NCBI GenBank assembly: GCA_003427395.1
Contig: BFEA01000439.1
Coordinates: 672,418 to 701,689 of the forward strand
DNA from: Chara braunii
Lineage: Eukaryota; Streptophyta; Charophyceae; Charales; Characeae
Direction: 5' to 3'
Length of the DNA: 29,272 nucleotides
The position numbers and the translations under genes were made by a program. Below, piece after piece: positions 19,622-28,706 of the stretch (its first letter is position 1; each line of letters opens with the position of its first letter). The notes beneath the pieces are model-generated. The model was not told where the DNA came from. It searched no databases and saw only the letters and a list, made by a program, of their open reading frames with translations.

Positions 19622-20188
19622 GTGGAGCTACTACTAATTAATAAAAAATATAAAAGGCAGACCAATGACTTATGTGTATACGTGCGATAGATACCTTTGT
19701 TTGTATGCAGTGTCGTATTATACGCTATAGCGAGTGCACCCAGGCAAGAGCCATGGTGGCCTTTGGCCTACACAGAGGCAAGGGCGTATGGAGCAAACTC
19801 AATTATTTTGTCATAGAAGATCAAGTCCGGTCTGCCTTGAAAAAGTTAGCAAGTAGCTAAATGGAGAAGATAGATGCACAATATCATATAGAGAAGATAC
19901 TAGAGGTAGTAATAGTTAGGCTGCTAGAGCTCTTTCCAGTAGGCAACTCCTCAGATTTCCAAGTGGTTTTCCTTGACAAGATCTGACCATGCTCGGCGGA
20001 TGGAAGGATACTCCGGAATATGCATTGTAGATTTTCGGCGACAAAGCGGCAGCATTTTCGCTGTTCCTTCACTTCTTTACCCGTTATCCGCTTGTTTCTG
20101 TCATGAATGTAGAAGCGTTCGACGTCCAGATTCTTCAATTCTTCTACCTTGAGTCTGTATTTAGTCAAAGGCCAAGGAGGCCCTGTGG
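19622..20188. other. Intronic stretch with an unrecognised minus-strand frame
   Basis: A 94-codon minus-strand frame at 19884-20168 is charged (KEVKEQRK) and has no family I can name. I give it little weight as a gene. No RNA or repeat seen. Confidence 0.3.
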
Positions 20189-20199
20189 TGTGGGTGCAT

Positions 20200-20397
20200 C
20201 TTTTTTTTTTTTTTTTTTTTTTTTTTTCAATACCAAAACACCCCTTCTTTTCTGGGGGGCATCACCAACAAGCATAGAGTTCCAACAAAGGTGGGATAGA
20301 ACAGAAGAGAAAGCCTTACCCTTGGGGTTCTAGACACCTGTCAAGGGGGGGCTGGTAGGTGTACCGATCCTCTCAAACCATCCACTTGTAGCGGGTT
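20200..20397 (-). mobile_element. Short retroposed insertion with poly(A) and 11-bp target duplication
   Basis: A T-run (20201-20227) on the plus strand is the poly(A) of a minus-strand insertion. TGTGGGTGCAT occurs on both sides, at 20189-20199 and 20398-20408. The body of about 170 bp has no clear tRNA boxes or coding sequence, so it is either a SINE of another type or a heavily 5'-truncated LINE or mRNA copy. Confidence 0.75.
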
Positions 20398-20680
20398 TGT
20401 GGGTGCATTTTACGCGACATTGATACTGACGTTGCCCCTCACGAAATGAGTTCTCTTATGTCGGCGCGGATTGTCAGATGCAAGTCGACGTCTCCTCTTT
20501 CGCCATCTTCAGTGTCCACACACTGGCCTTGACCCAAAAGGCATTGATTTAGGCTCCCTCCCATCTGCTGACTGAGATAACATGGTGGTGGTTGAAACAG
20601 GGCTGAAAACTCGATCCATTTTCCCTTTCACGTTGGCTGGAGTGTTGATCAGAGTCAGTTTTCTGATGCTATCGAGTGCC

Positions 20681-20960
20681 AGTCCTACCCATGCTATAAA
20701 GTTTTGCCTTGTTAACGCTTTAGCATACACTTTAGCATGGGTAGCATGGACTAGACATGGATAACACTCTATTGACTAGACAAGGGTATGCTAAAGATGT
20801 CTAAAGTCATATTTAGCATGGGGGGGTAGCATGGGTATGCTAAAGATGTTTAAAGTCATCTTTAGCATGTCTAAACTTCTAAAGTCATCCTTCAGTCCTA
20901 TCCATGCTAAAGTGTTGTCAAGTCAATAGCGTGCAAAACTAAAGATGACTTAACTTTTGA
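20681..20960. repeat. Cluster of TTTAGCAT / ATGCTAAA motifs with inverted repeats
   Basis: Seven copies of TTTAGCAT or its complement. Two 37-bp near-identical segments, starting at 20784 and 20835, are each able to fold. AGTCCTACCCATGCT near 20680 faces its complement at 20729-20752. CTATTGACTAGACA near 20770 faces a related complement near 20915-20930. Likely a foldback or MITE family. Confidence 0.7.
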
Positions 20961-21276
20961 CTCCAAACTTGAGAAGTTGAAATGGAATCCTAATATGCAG
21001 TGATATGTCAAGGATCATGAAAGTAGTGTATGCTTGGAGTGCTGTATATGATTCATTTAATTTCAGCAAGGTTGCAACTTACCACCGTGTTTCCACCCCC
21101 ATGTATGGTTAAGTATTTGAAACTTTGAACCCCAGCAGCACTTTTGGGCGTGCTCTGGTTGGAACCGGGCCCTTCTCACCCGTGGGGGTCCAATTTGGCC
21201 TAACACTGCCACCAGTTTTGTGTGGCCATTCTGTATAATGACACGTCCATAGGAAGGCCTACGGCCCACTGGGGCT
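20961..21276. other. Spacer without identified features
   Basis: Mixed-composition sequence. No tRNA box, exon or repeat with support, although a T/A-flanked boundary near 21120 precedes GC-rich sequence. Confidence 0.4.
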
Positions 21277-22031
21277 TCAAAGCACCAGTAGATGGCCCCA
21301 GGCAACTCGAGAACAACGAGAGGCATTCTCCCAGAAATGTGGCAAGTTGCGGCAAACCGGATCAAAATGTCTGGCGACGTCAGTCAAAACGAAAACAAAA
21401 ATGCCGCGTTGGCACTTCGGCAAAGCTGGGCGCACAGGGGGAATCTGCCTCGTACGAAAGATGCTTGGATGTGCTTGGCTTTTTTTTTTTTTTTTTTTTT
21501 TTTTAAGTAATCTATTTTCTTCTCTCAATCTATTTCATCTTTGTTGGTAGTACGCATCTATCGCATCCTCTCACTAGTCTATTTATAGTACGGGGGAACA
21601 CCAACCAACCCGGATCTCTCCCCAGCCCACGGGGTAGGTTTGCAACTTTGCACCACAGCTGTGGTGCGAGAGCAAGGCTGTACCAGTCCCTCATCACGGT
21701 GACGAGGGGTGGGCAGGCATTGCCGATGGGGGAAATCGGTGGTGCTAGCGCCGAGCAATGGCCAGTCACTGCACCTCCCCCTTCCCCCCCCCCCAACCCC
21801 ACATGGCGGTGTCTAATGGCCAATATTGTCGCTGCATAGCAGCCAACAACATCAGCCAAGGTCCTGCCAATGCTGGCTTGGGGGGCCAATGGGTTATCTC
21901 TAGCTGGTAGAACACCAAGCTTGCCCAGGCACGTACGTGGGGCCAATGGGGATTGAACCCACGACCTCCTGAATGCAACTTCTGTGCCTTACCAACTGGG
22001 CTAGGCCCGCAGGCCTGCTTGGCTGGTTTAA
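21277..22031. mobile_element. TTAA-family MITE, copy 4, interrupted by a SINE
   Basis: Begins at a mutated site (TCAA 21277-21280) with AGCACCAGTAGATGG. The interior, with GTCTGGCGACG, AAAACGAAAACAAAAATGC and TTCGGCAAAGCTGGGCGC, matches copies 2, 3 and 6. The right terminal repeat is split: its first part ends at 21480 and the rest is 22025-22031, with the SINE in between. Confidence 0.72.
21481..22015 (-). mobile_element. tRNA-headed SINE (family A) with a LINE-derived tail
   Basis: On the minus strand it starts near 22015 with a tRNA-like head: A box TAGCCCAGTTGG (22003-21992) and B box GGTTCAATCCC (21958-21948). A body of about 70 bp follows, then about 370 bp (21868-21494) shared with the 3' end of the 3.8-11.9 kb LINE, then a poly(A) of about 24. 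TGCTTGGCT duplicates at 21472-21480 and 22016-22024. It is inserted in a MITE terminal repeat. Transcription would be by pol III; movement would need the LINE enzyme. Confidence 0.9.
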
Positions 22032-22201
22032 GGCACCAGTACACCACACATCAGCCCGCGGGTGTCAGCACGAAACCGGCACCACTTCGGAGGCGGCCGT
22101 GTTTTTTTTTCAACGGCGCCCCACGCCACGCGACCCCTCCGAGTTTTGCTTGTGGCGTCAAAAACTTTCTGCAAGGCTGGGGACATGTACTTGCGGTTTA
22201 A
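22028..22201. mobile_element. TTAA-flanked MITE, copy 5
   Basis: A 166-bp element between TTAA 22028-22031 (shared with copy 4) and TTAA 22198-22201. Ends are GGCACCAGTACACCA and GTACTTGCGGT, imperfect inverted repeats. Contains a T9 run and GC-rich stems. Confidence 0.72.
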
Positions 22202-22272
22202 GGCCTTCCCTGGCCATAGGAGTTTGTGACTCGTTAGAAATCTTTACCGAGCTGCAGTGATGGTCCTTATGC

Positions 22273-24856
22273 TTTTTTTTTTTTTTTTTTTTTTTTAACC
22301 GGCCCAGGTTGCTAGTGATAATGATAAGAGCATCCATCAGTAGCAGCCCGGCTACGGGCTCCATTCCATTGGTGGGGAGCTGCACCTGCTGGAAACCGGG
22401 TCCAACGTCCCTGATACAAATGAATTATAATCATGGTTCGAAGAGAGAAGTGACAAAAAGAGGACTGCCTCTTCAGCCAAAATCTGGCTGCCAGATATTC
22501 CTTGTTCGAGCTAGCAGTATTGCCTCCTATCCTCCTCAAAGAAAACCTCATTCAAGCAGATACTCACCCCTCTCCATACCTCATAGAAACCCTTGTATTG
22601 CACAGCAGGAAGGAATCCAGGGGGTACTAAGATGATCTGAACTTGACTCAACACATAATTTTACCAATCTCCCACAGCATACCACTGAATATCGACCATC
22701 GCCAACTCAAAGGGGGGGAAGGGATCAAGAAAGCATTCGGGGGATCTGAGAGTGACTCCTGGCGGAAGTGAAAACCAGTCCTTGAAAATCAGGTGGAAAT
22801 CCCGCTTTAGGGATTCCTCCTGCACCTTCCTTCCCGGCCATTTCACTTCCCCCAAACTTTCTCCTTCAGTTCCCCCCCAACCAGTTTAGATTGAATTGTT
22901 GAATACTGCTAATAATATCCTTTTTCTGCTGGAGCTGCTGTATCTTAGCACGGACTGCTAACCAATGTGACCGTATTTCCGTTTGTACGAATTGGACTAT
23001 CAGGTGAGCAAATTTTGTTCCTTCTAATTTTACATCCTCTTTCATATACACACCTTTTGTACCATAATACCCATAAAATAGCTTTCCGACCAATTTCAAC
23101 GTAAAATCTCTGAAATTTTGAAAGTTGTATATCAATTGGTTCCCAATAACCCAGGAGAATGACTCTCCAATCCCATGGCCAGTCAATCCCCGTTAGACCT
23201 CTCCACACACAGTCCCACCTTCCCAAGACCAATACCGTGCCCGGACATTGAATGAACACGTGTTCAATGGTTTCGCTGATCTTCTTATTGGGAAAGACAA
23301 ATAGGCATGATTTACATCATGGTAGTGTCAGGCCTCGTTGCTCTAAGTTAGTATGACCAATAAGCCAGTCATTAGTGGGCAGACACCTATGAAGTATTTT
23401 CCATTGTAGCGAGGAGAACTTGGCCGGTCTCTGTTTTAGCTTGTTAAAGAATTTTATATTTTGGATTTTGTGCACGTCAATATTCAGATGTTTGACCCAC
23501 CGGTCCCTTATTACAGATGGCACATCTACTCTTTGTTTCAACAAACGATGTACTGCCTTAACCGAGAGGGACTGCAAGGTGCGTGGTATAGTTCTCTTCC
23601 CAGTTTGCCATACCTATTTAGCTGGGTCCAAAGGTAGGTCCGGAATTGGGCATTGTGGCTGAAAGACTGCGAGATAAAAAGCATTCTAGTCCTAAAAATT
23701 TCTTTGAAAGGGAAAAACTTAACTTGGTTAGTTTGTGAAGGACGGAGCAAATGATTTGCAGTTAAACCACCAAAGCTCCTTCTTCTAGTAGACTCACTAT
23801 TTGTCCCACCTGCCAACATTGTGGGTCATGTGCAATCGTTACAAAATCTTCTTCCTGAAATCTTACTCCTTTTTTAAGTTCCCTTACCTAGGCCAGAGGA
23901 ATGGAACAAATGATGTGATCCAAGTTTTGGGCTAGTTTATGGGCATATGAAATTGTATTTTTAAGCTGATCAGTCGACATCCAATCTCTCTTTTCGTGGT
24001 CCTAAATGTCTTTGACCCGTACTACCCTTTTTTTCACCCACTGGGACCAGGGGTTTGAAGAGCTATTATAAATACAACCATTAGCATTGGTTATCCATTT
24101 GTTCCCGAATAAAGGTTGCCTCAATATTTCTTCAAATCATGCAGGATAAGGTTTATTTGGTAAGGGCAATTTCCGCTATGTTTTCATAAGGGAAACCTAT
24201 AGATTGTCCACAAGAAGATCAACACGAGCTGCACCTCTCTCTCCTTCTAGCTTTGAATGTGCACACGGCTGAGGGATGCTTCAAAATCTGTTTTCCACCC
24301 AAGTGAGGGTTGCACCTCTGAAGGAGTACTCGGCGCCAGTCTTTTTATTTGTTCAAGAGCCATAGGTTGCCAGAGTTGGTCAATACCTAGAATGAGATCT
24401 ATCATCCATTGTAAGGACAAGGCTTGACATTGCAGGGTAGGGTCCATAATTCCCAAACCTCCCCTAGATTTAGGTTGTATCAGGGTGGACCAAGCCACTC
24501 TGGGGATAACTCTCTCTAGTTCATAATACCCCCTCCAAAGAAAGGCCAACACTTGTTTTTGAAGGTGCTTAATCCGTGGCTTACCAATTGCCCAATGCGT
24601 TGATTTGTACCATATTGAGGCCAACACCACATTGTTAATTACAAGTGTTCGGCCAAAAAGAGAGGTGTGTTGATCTTTCCATTGATTCATTTTTTCTATA
24701 GCGGGCTTGCATATCCATTCATCATTGGAGACAGGTTTACCAGAAGCAGAAAGGGATACTCCCAGAACTCTCACAGGGGCCTCTAAAGGCAACCATTGTA
24801 CCCTAGGGAACTTAGAAGGACGATCTCCATTAGAATAGATCCACCACCCTTGGGTT
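22273..24856 (-). mobile_element. Second LINE, 5'-truncated, different subfamily
   Basis: Minus strand. TGATGGTCCTTATG (14 bp) flanks it exactly, at 22258-22271 and 24857-24870, and the poly(A) is the T-run at 22273-22296. The 5' truncation falls in ORF2, just after the RT catalytic core. The region 24792-24247 aligns to the first LINE (VRVLGVSL, LFGRTLVINNVVLAS). The zf-RVT region is at about 23577-23230 (HRCLPTNDWLI; it keeps the Cys in IQCPG). The C-terminal DPFPP..WYA is near 22690. Frames are broken between 24247 and 23577 and elsewhere. Its 3' untranslated region differs from that of the first LINE. Confidence 0.92.
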
Positions 24857-25009
24857 TGATGGTCCTTATGTTTGCTTGATTGAGTAAGAAATTCACCCTC
24901 AAATAGTAGGGTGGCTGGTGATTGGGGCCAGTGGTTGGAGGGTGTGTGAGGAAAATTTAAAATTTTTGAAAATTGAGAAGAACAAAAAGACCCTGAAAAG
25001 ACCCTGAAA

Positions 25010-25179
25010 CACCCAAGAGCCTACCTCAGTGGGGACACCCATGAACTGTTGACATACAGACCAGAGTTCGAATCCAGATGATGGTTCTAGATGAATAAAA
25101 CCAGATATTGCCTGGGGCCGGTCAGCTCAATGATGATATCTCAAGGCCGTCGCCCTTTTGAAAAAAAAAAAAAAAAAAG
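25010..25179 (+). mobile_element. tRNA-derived SINE (family B), copy 2, intact length
   Basis: The head has a weak A box (TACCTCAGTGGG) and a B box (GAGTTCGAATCC). The tail is GATGATGGTTCTAGATG...CAGCTCAATGATGATATC, then poly(A) 25161-25178. AAAGACCCTGAAA duplicates at 24997-25009 and 25180-25192 (13 bp). It serves as the reference for the interrupted copy at 981-1897. Confidence 0.9.
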
Positions 25180-25373
25180 AAAGACCCTGAAATGAGTCAA
25201 CAAATTGGTTTCGTGAATTGCTTGACATTTCCTATGTTGGAATTTAAGCTTGTGTCAGTTGGTGGCCTATCCTGTCAGGTCAACCATTGGCTGCCGCTAC
25301 CAGCAATCACCGCGGGTCTGGTCCTTGGCCTCTTAAAAAAAAAAAAAAAAAGGACTCAGGATAGATGCTTACC

Positions 25374-25406
25374 AAAAAAAAAAAGAAAAAGAAAAAAAGA
25401 GAGAGA
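25374..25406 (+). mobile_element. A-rich insertion with a 13-bp target duplication
   Basis: ATAGATGCTTACC is present at 25361-25373 and again at 25407-25419. Between them is only 33 bp of A-rich sequence with some G. This looks like an extreme 5'-truncated retro-insertion consisting only of tail. Slippage of a local repeat is an alternative. Confidence 0.6.
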
Positions 25407-25420
25407 ATAGATGCTTACCT

Positions 25421-25590
25421 ACCAATGGGCCTAGCGCAGCTGGTACGCCCATGAACTGTTGAAATACAGACCCAAGTTGGAATCCAGATGCAACCAGATG
25501 ACCAGAAGAAAATACTTCTGAATTATCTGGGGCCGGTTAGTTTAATGATGACATCTCAAAGTCGTCGCCCTATATAAAGGAAAAAGGGGT
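25421..25590 (+). mobile_element. tRNA-derived SINE (family B), copy 3, diverged
   Basis: The head (GGGCCTAGCGCAGCTGGTAC, CCCATGAACTGTTGAAATACA) and tail (CTGAATTATCTGGGGCCGGT, ATGATGACATCTCAAAG) match copy 2 with substitutions. The B box is mutated (AAGTTGGAATCC). A short A-rich end is near 25578-25590. No clear target duplication. Confidence 0.82.
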
Positions 25591-26019
25591 TTAGAGCTTT
25601 AGTTGGTTGCCTCAGGGCCACAATACAGTAGCCATTTTATTTGTGCTTGCATTACCTTTTGCGAGGATTTCATCCCTAGGCATACCTGCATGTGGCCCTA
25701 TAAGTAATTTAACTCACACCCAAAAACAAAAAATTAGAAAAACAATATAATTGTATTTAAAAGATCTTGCACTTTCTGTTCAGCCAGCATGTGCCCGGCC
25801 GAAGTGAAGGCGGGCCCCCGGATCTCAATGAGGTGTTGCATGCCCAGTCGGCCGATGTACATACATAGCCAAGGATCCGCAATGTGATAAAAAGGACTGA
25901 ATGGACAATGCAGTGCTAGTAGAGTCTCAACAAGCAATGTATATCCTGATACATACAAAATGGCGCCTTGCAGTGCAGCGGAAGACTTAGATACAAGTCC
26001 TGACCTGACCGGGACTGAC
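25591..26019. other. Stretch downstream of the candidate minus-strand exons
   Basis: On the minus strand a 74-codon frame (25958-25734) could be a further exon or 3' region of the gene on that strand, but it has no recognised motif. Otherwise nothing supported. Confidence 0.35.
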
Positions 26020-26141
26020 CTCTCTCACGTAGTACAAGACAGCGCAGCAGAATGCTAGAATACCAATGACTAGCCCAATCAATGTCGCAATACAGACCAA
26101 ACATACATCATCCTCATCACAAGGTGTGAAGGGGCCTGGTG
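26020..26141 (-). CDS. Candidate exon: transmembrane segment (VWA-type membrane protein)
   Basis: Minus strand. Acceptor TAG (26144-26142) follows a pyrimidine-rich stretch, and donor GTCAGT follows at 26019. It encodes a short PGPFTPCDEDD segment, then a membrane span of about 22 residues beginning VCLVCIATLIGLVIG and ending near VLYYVRE, so a single-pass segment with a charged cytosolic side. The entry phase (two bases completing a codon) fits the exit of the exon at 26254-26340. The identity of the protein is not established. Confidence 0.5.
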
Positions 26142-26253
26142 CTACACACAGGAAGAATGCGCCAGGTCCAGACCATACACAGACGAAGAGGAGGGGATCA
26201 GACGCAGAAGAAGGGGGGAGATGGGAATGTCGTCAACACCAAGTCTTCGGTAC

Positions 26254-26340
26254 AAGTCCCTGATAATCCCTTGTCAAATGTCTGAAATCCAATGTCGAGT
26301 CTAGATCCAAATGTCACCAAGCCCACTCTCTCGTAGTCTG
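26254..26340 (-). CDS. Candidate exon: von Willebrand A domain piece
   Basis: Minus strand, 87 bp, phase 1 at both ends. Encodes ADYERVGLVTFGSRLDIGF and on to TFDKG, the strand-helix-strand pattern of the middle of VWA domains (RVGLVTFxS). The acceptor is CAG at 26343-26341, with a second CAG directly after it, downstream of a pyrimidine-rich tract. The donor GTACCG starts at 26253. Intron to the next exon is about 112 bp. The MIDAS-containing N-terminal part of the domain (DxSxS) is not found upstream in the window. No RNA evidence. Confidence 0.5.
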
Positions 26341-26487
26341 CTGATGCAGTGAAGTGAGGTAGCGAGAGGGTGCGAGGGAGATGGTGGACTGAGAAGAGGA
26401 AGAAGAAGAACTCTCTCTCTCTCATGTGCTAGGTACTAACCTGTGAAGATGGCGCTGTGCTGCAGGTACCTCGAAGACGAAGCTGGA

Positions 26488-26525
26488 GCTATGGCGCTGC
26501 AGGTAAGCTATGGCGCTGCAGGTAA
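26488..26525. repeat. 19-bp tandem duplication (GCTATGGCGCTGCAGGTAA twice)
   Basis: Units at 26488-26506 and 26507-26525 are identical. Each carries a CAG/GTAAG-like donor motif on the plus strand. Confidence 0.95.
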
Positions 26526-26752
26526 GTCTCCCTGGCCTCCGCCCAATCTTTCTCTCTCTCCAGTACTACTCTAGCTCCTACAAGCGCCCAACGCTGAAGA
26601 CTACTGCTAACGCTACTACTACTACTGCAGCGCTCCTCTAGAGTGATGCTGCCGAATCCTGAAGACTACCTCCTGCCTCCTGAACTGCACGTGAAGTGCC
26701 TGGGAAGTCCCTATGAACTACCTGCAGCCTGCAGGGCGGGCCAGTCCTACAT
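26526..26752. other. Spacer with CTA-triplet run
   Basis: Contains TAC/CTA repeats near 26611-26630. No gene seen. Confidence 0.4.
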
Positions 26753-26790
26753 CTGTCTCTTATACACATCTAGATGTGTATAAGAGACAG
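26753..26790. other. Tn5 mosaic-end pair (sequencing-library adapter junction)
   Basis: CTGTCTCTTATACACATCT (26753-26771) followed directly by its reverse complement (26772-26790) is the double Tn5 mosaic end used in Nextera mate-pair libraries. GTCCTACAT is present on both sides, at 26744-26752 and 26791-26799, the 9-bp duplication made by Tn5 transposase. It is a technical artefact and not part of the organism. Confidence 0.97.
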
Positions 26791-26888
26791 GTCCTACATA
26801 GTGCTGGCCCGTCCAGGAGGCTGCTCTTGCCAACGCCAAAATGTGCCGGACCCTGGCGTTGAAGCTCAACCAAAGGTTGTCTTGAAAA

Positions 26889-27148
26889 CAGGCCCAAAAT
26901 GGCCTGTGCTAAAACCCTGGTCTGGTGCCTAAGTTTCAGGGCAGGTCGATCTTATGAGGGCCTGAAAATGGCCCTCTGTTTCAGGTGAAACGACTCAGGG
27001 CCTGGAAGGCCCTGTTTTAGGCTGAAACGACACAGGGCCTGTAGGCCCTTGTTTTCAGGCTTTCAGGCTGAAACGACACAGGGCCTGTAGGCCCTTGTTT
27101 TCAGGCTTTCGGGCTGAAAACGTCACGGGCCTGAAAATGGCCCGTGCA
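26889..27148. repeat. Array of six GC-rich hairpins with changing but paired arms
   Basis: Hairpins: ACAGGCC/GGCCTGT (26889), GAGGGCC/GGCCCTC (26956), CAGGGCC/GGCCCTG (26996), AGGGCC/GGCCCT twice (about 27033 and 27079), and CACGGGCC/GGCCCGTG (27123). Loops are 4-7 nt, often TGAAAAT. Two units of about 46 bp at 27019 and 27065 are near identical (GGCTGAAACGACACAGGGCC). The arms differ between units yet remain complementary. Confidence 0.82.
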
Positions 27149-28266
27149 GCCTGTTGCAGGTGCAGTCCCTGAATTGGTAGGGCACGCCTAACCATTTCGG
27201 TCCCAGGCCACTGTCTGAATGGGCCTGGGCGCAGACGCCTTGGCCCAACCTGAAGCTAGAGGGCACATGCGCGGCCCAGGCAGGCAGCAAAGCGGGCGAG
27301 CACTTTCCATTTAGGAAAGAGCTCGCCACCGGGGCGGACATTCGGGTACTTGGGTGCAAGGCAGCAGCGCTGCTTGAGCAATCGCTCGCGGNCGCTAGCG
27401 CTAGGTGCTGGACAACGTGCACGATCGCTAGAGAGAGAGAGAGCGCTGCAAGGAGGCAGCACTATAGCCCAGCCCCCATAGCTGGGCTTGGGCTTGGAGA
27501 AGGTCAGCCGGGGTTAGGCGGTGGTCCTGGGTGGAAGGAGAACCGTGGGGGAGAAGACGAGGATGAGCGGGAGAGGGCGAGTGATGGGGCGATGTGAGAG
27601 CACGTACCTGGTCCTAGCGATGGTCTGCATCAGCGAGATCTGCATGTACTTCGATTTCGGCTGCTGACGTCAACTGGTTGCTTGTCAATTTGTAGGCTAG
27701 TAGGATGGCTGTGTGATTGTAGTCTGGGCGCTGAGCGCCAGATAGGAGGAAGAGCTTCGAGCGCATTGTTGATGGTGGCGGAAGAATGTTTTCATTGACA
27801 TTTGAGTTCGGTGCTTTGGTTCTCCTTTGGTGTAATATCAGTGCATTTCTGCTTGCTGGACAGCTTTTGACTATCTTGATTTCAATGTGATTTTGCAATC
27901 TGGAATTCTGTCTATTTCGCGATTGCTCATTTTCCTTGCACTTTATTGTATCGAGTTAAATTGAAACCATTCCTCCATATGATTCCAATCATTCCATGCA
28001 TCCCTCGGTGCTTGTGGCCTCTTTCCCTCCCCCCCGTTTTGCACATGTGGGGGAAGTTCCCAGGATTGTTGTCTCGTTGGGCTTTGAACTCCTTACGTGT
28101 TTGTCAATATTTACATGTGCATATTGTGGCCTCTAACTCTGATCTATGTTCTTGTTCGTGTTTTCGCCAATTTTTTTTGTGTCCGTATGTAGCTGTTAAC
28201 GATGTTTAATGTTGGGATTTGAACTCTTGATGTGTTTAATGCCCCTCTGTGTGACCAATATGGAAG
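27149..28266. other. Intronic stretch before the third dioxygenase exon
   Basis: Includes a single ambiguous base (27392), a short GA run (27431-27443) and AGCCCAGC/GCTGGGCT hairpin (27467-27489). The minus-strand 94-codon frame at 27614-27898 has no recognised motif. Nothing else supported. Confidence 0.4.
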
Positions 28267-28388
28267 CGCTCTAAGCCGCCGACTGCTCTCCTTACTGGAG
28301 AAAACTCTGGGGTTGGAATCAGGGTTCTTCAGTCAGCCTGGACGTTTCGATGCGCCTACCACGTTGCTGCGCCTCCTGCATTACACAG
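28267..28388 (+). CDS. 2OG-Fe(II) dioxygenase gene, third visible exon
   Basis: Encodes RRLLSLLEKTLGLES, then GFFSQPGRFDAP and LLRLLHYTG, the central helix and 'LRLLHY' block that precede the HxD iron-binding region in this family. The acceptor is AG at 28265-28266 (or 28274-28275). The donor GTCAGT starts at 28389. The order and content fit the same gene as the exons at 14.2 and 17.1 kb, but the exon that should lie between 17169 and here is not seen. The iron and 2-oxoglutarate binding residues are beyond the window. Confidence 0.85.
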
Positions 28389-28505
28389 GTCAGTGGTGTA
28401 GTAACTACCAGTAAGCTTAGTTTCTTGCATCAAAAAGAAAAGGAAAAAAAACAAAAGGTGCTTTCATCCCGGCTTACTCCCTACATAGTCATTGACCCAA
28501 CGATC

Positions 28506-28706
28506 TTAAGCCGCCAGTACACGGCCGCAGCCTTGCAGGAAATCGCGAGTTGCCAACTAACTCTGAACTTTTAGGGGCTCGGGCATAATAATGGACCACA
28601 ATGGCTGGCGGCGCAAGCCAGAGAAGAAAAAAGTGTGCCACTGGCAGTTCGGAAAAGCTTGGCGCGCAGTGCAGTGCCTCCAGGCCCGGGTGTACTGGTG
28701 GTTTAA
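28506..28706. mobile_element. TTAA-flanked MITE, copy 6
   Basis: TTAA at 28506-28509 and 28703-28706 flank a 193-bp element with GCCGCCAGTACAC and GTGTACTGGTGGT as ends. The interior GGCTGGCGGCGCAAGCC palindrome and AAAGCTTGGCGCGCAG match copies 2-4. Confidence 0.85.

Noticed and set aside
26753-26790. A natural Tn5-type transposon or inverted-repeat regulatory site
   Set aside because: Exactly the engineered mosaic end in the library-junction arrangement, so a technical artefact is far more likely.
26889-27148. CRISPR-like array
   Set aside because: Units are self-complementary and not separated by unique spacers, and the genome is eukaryotic.
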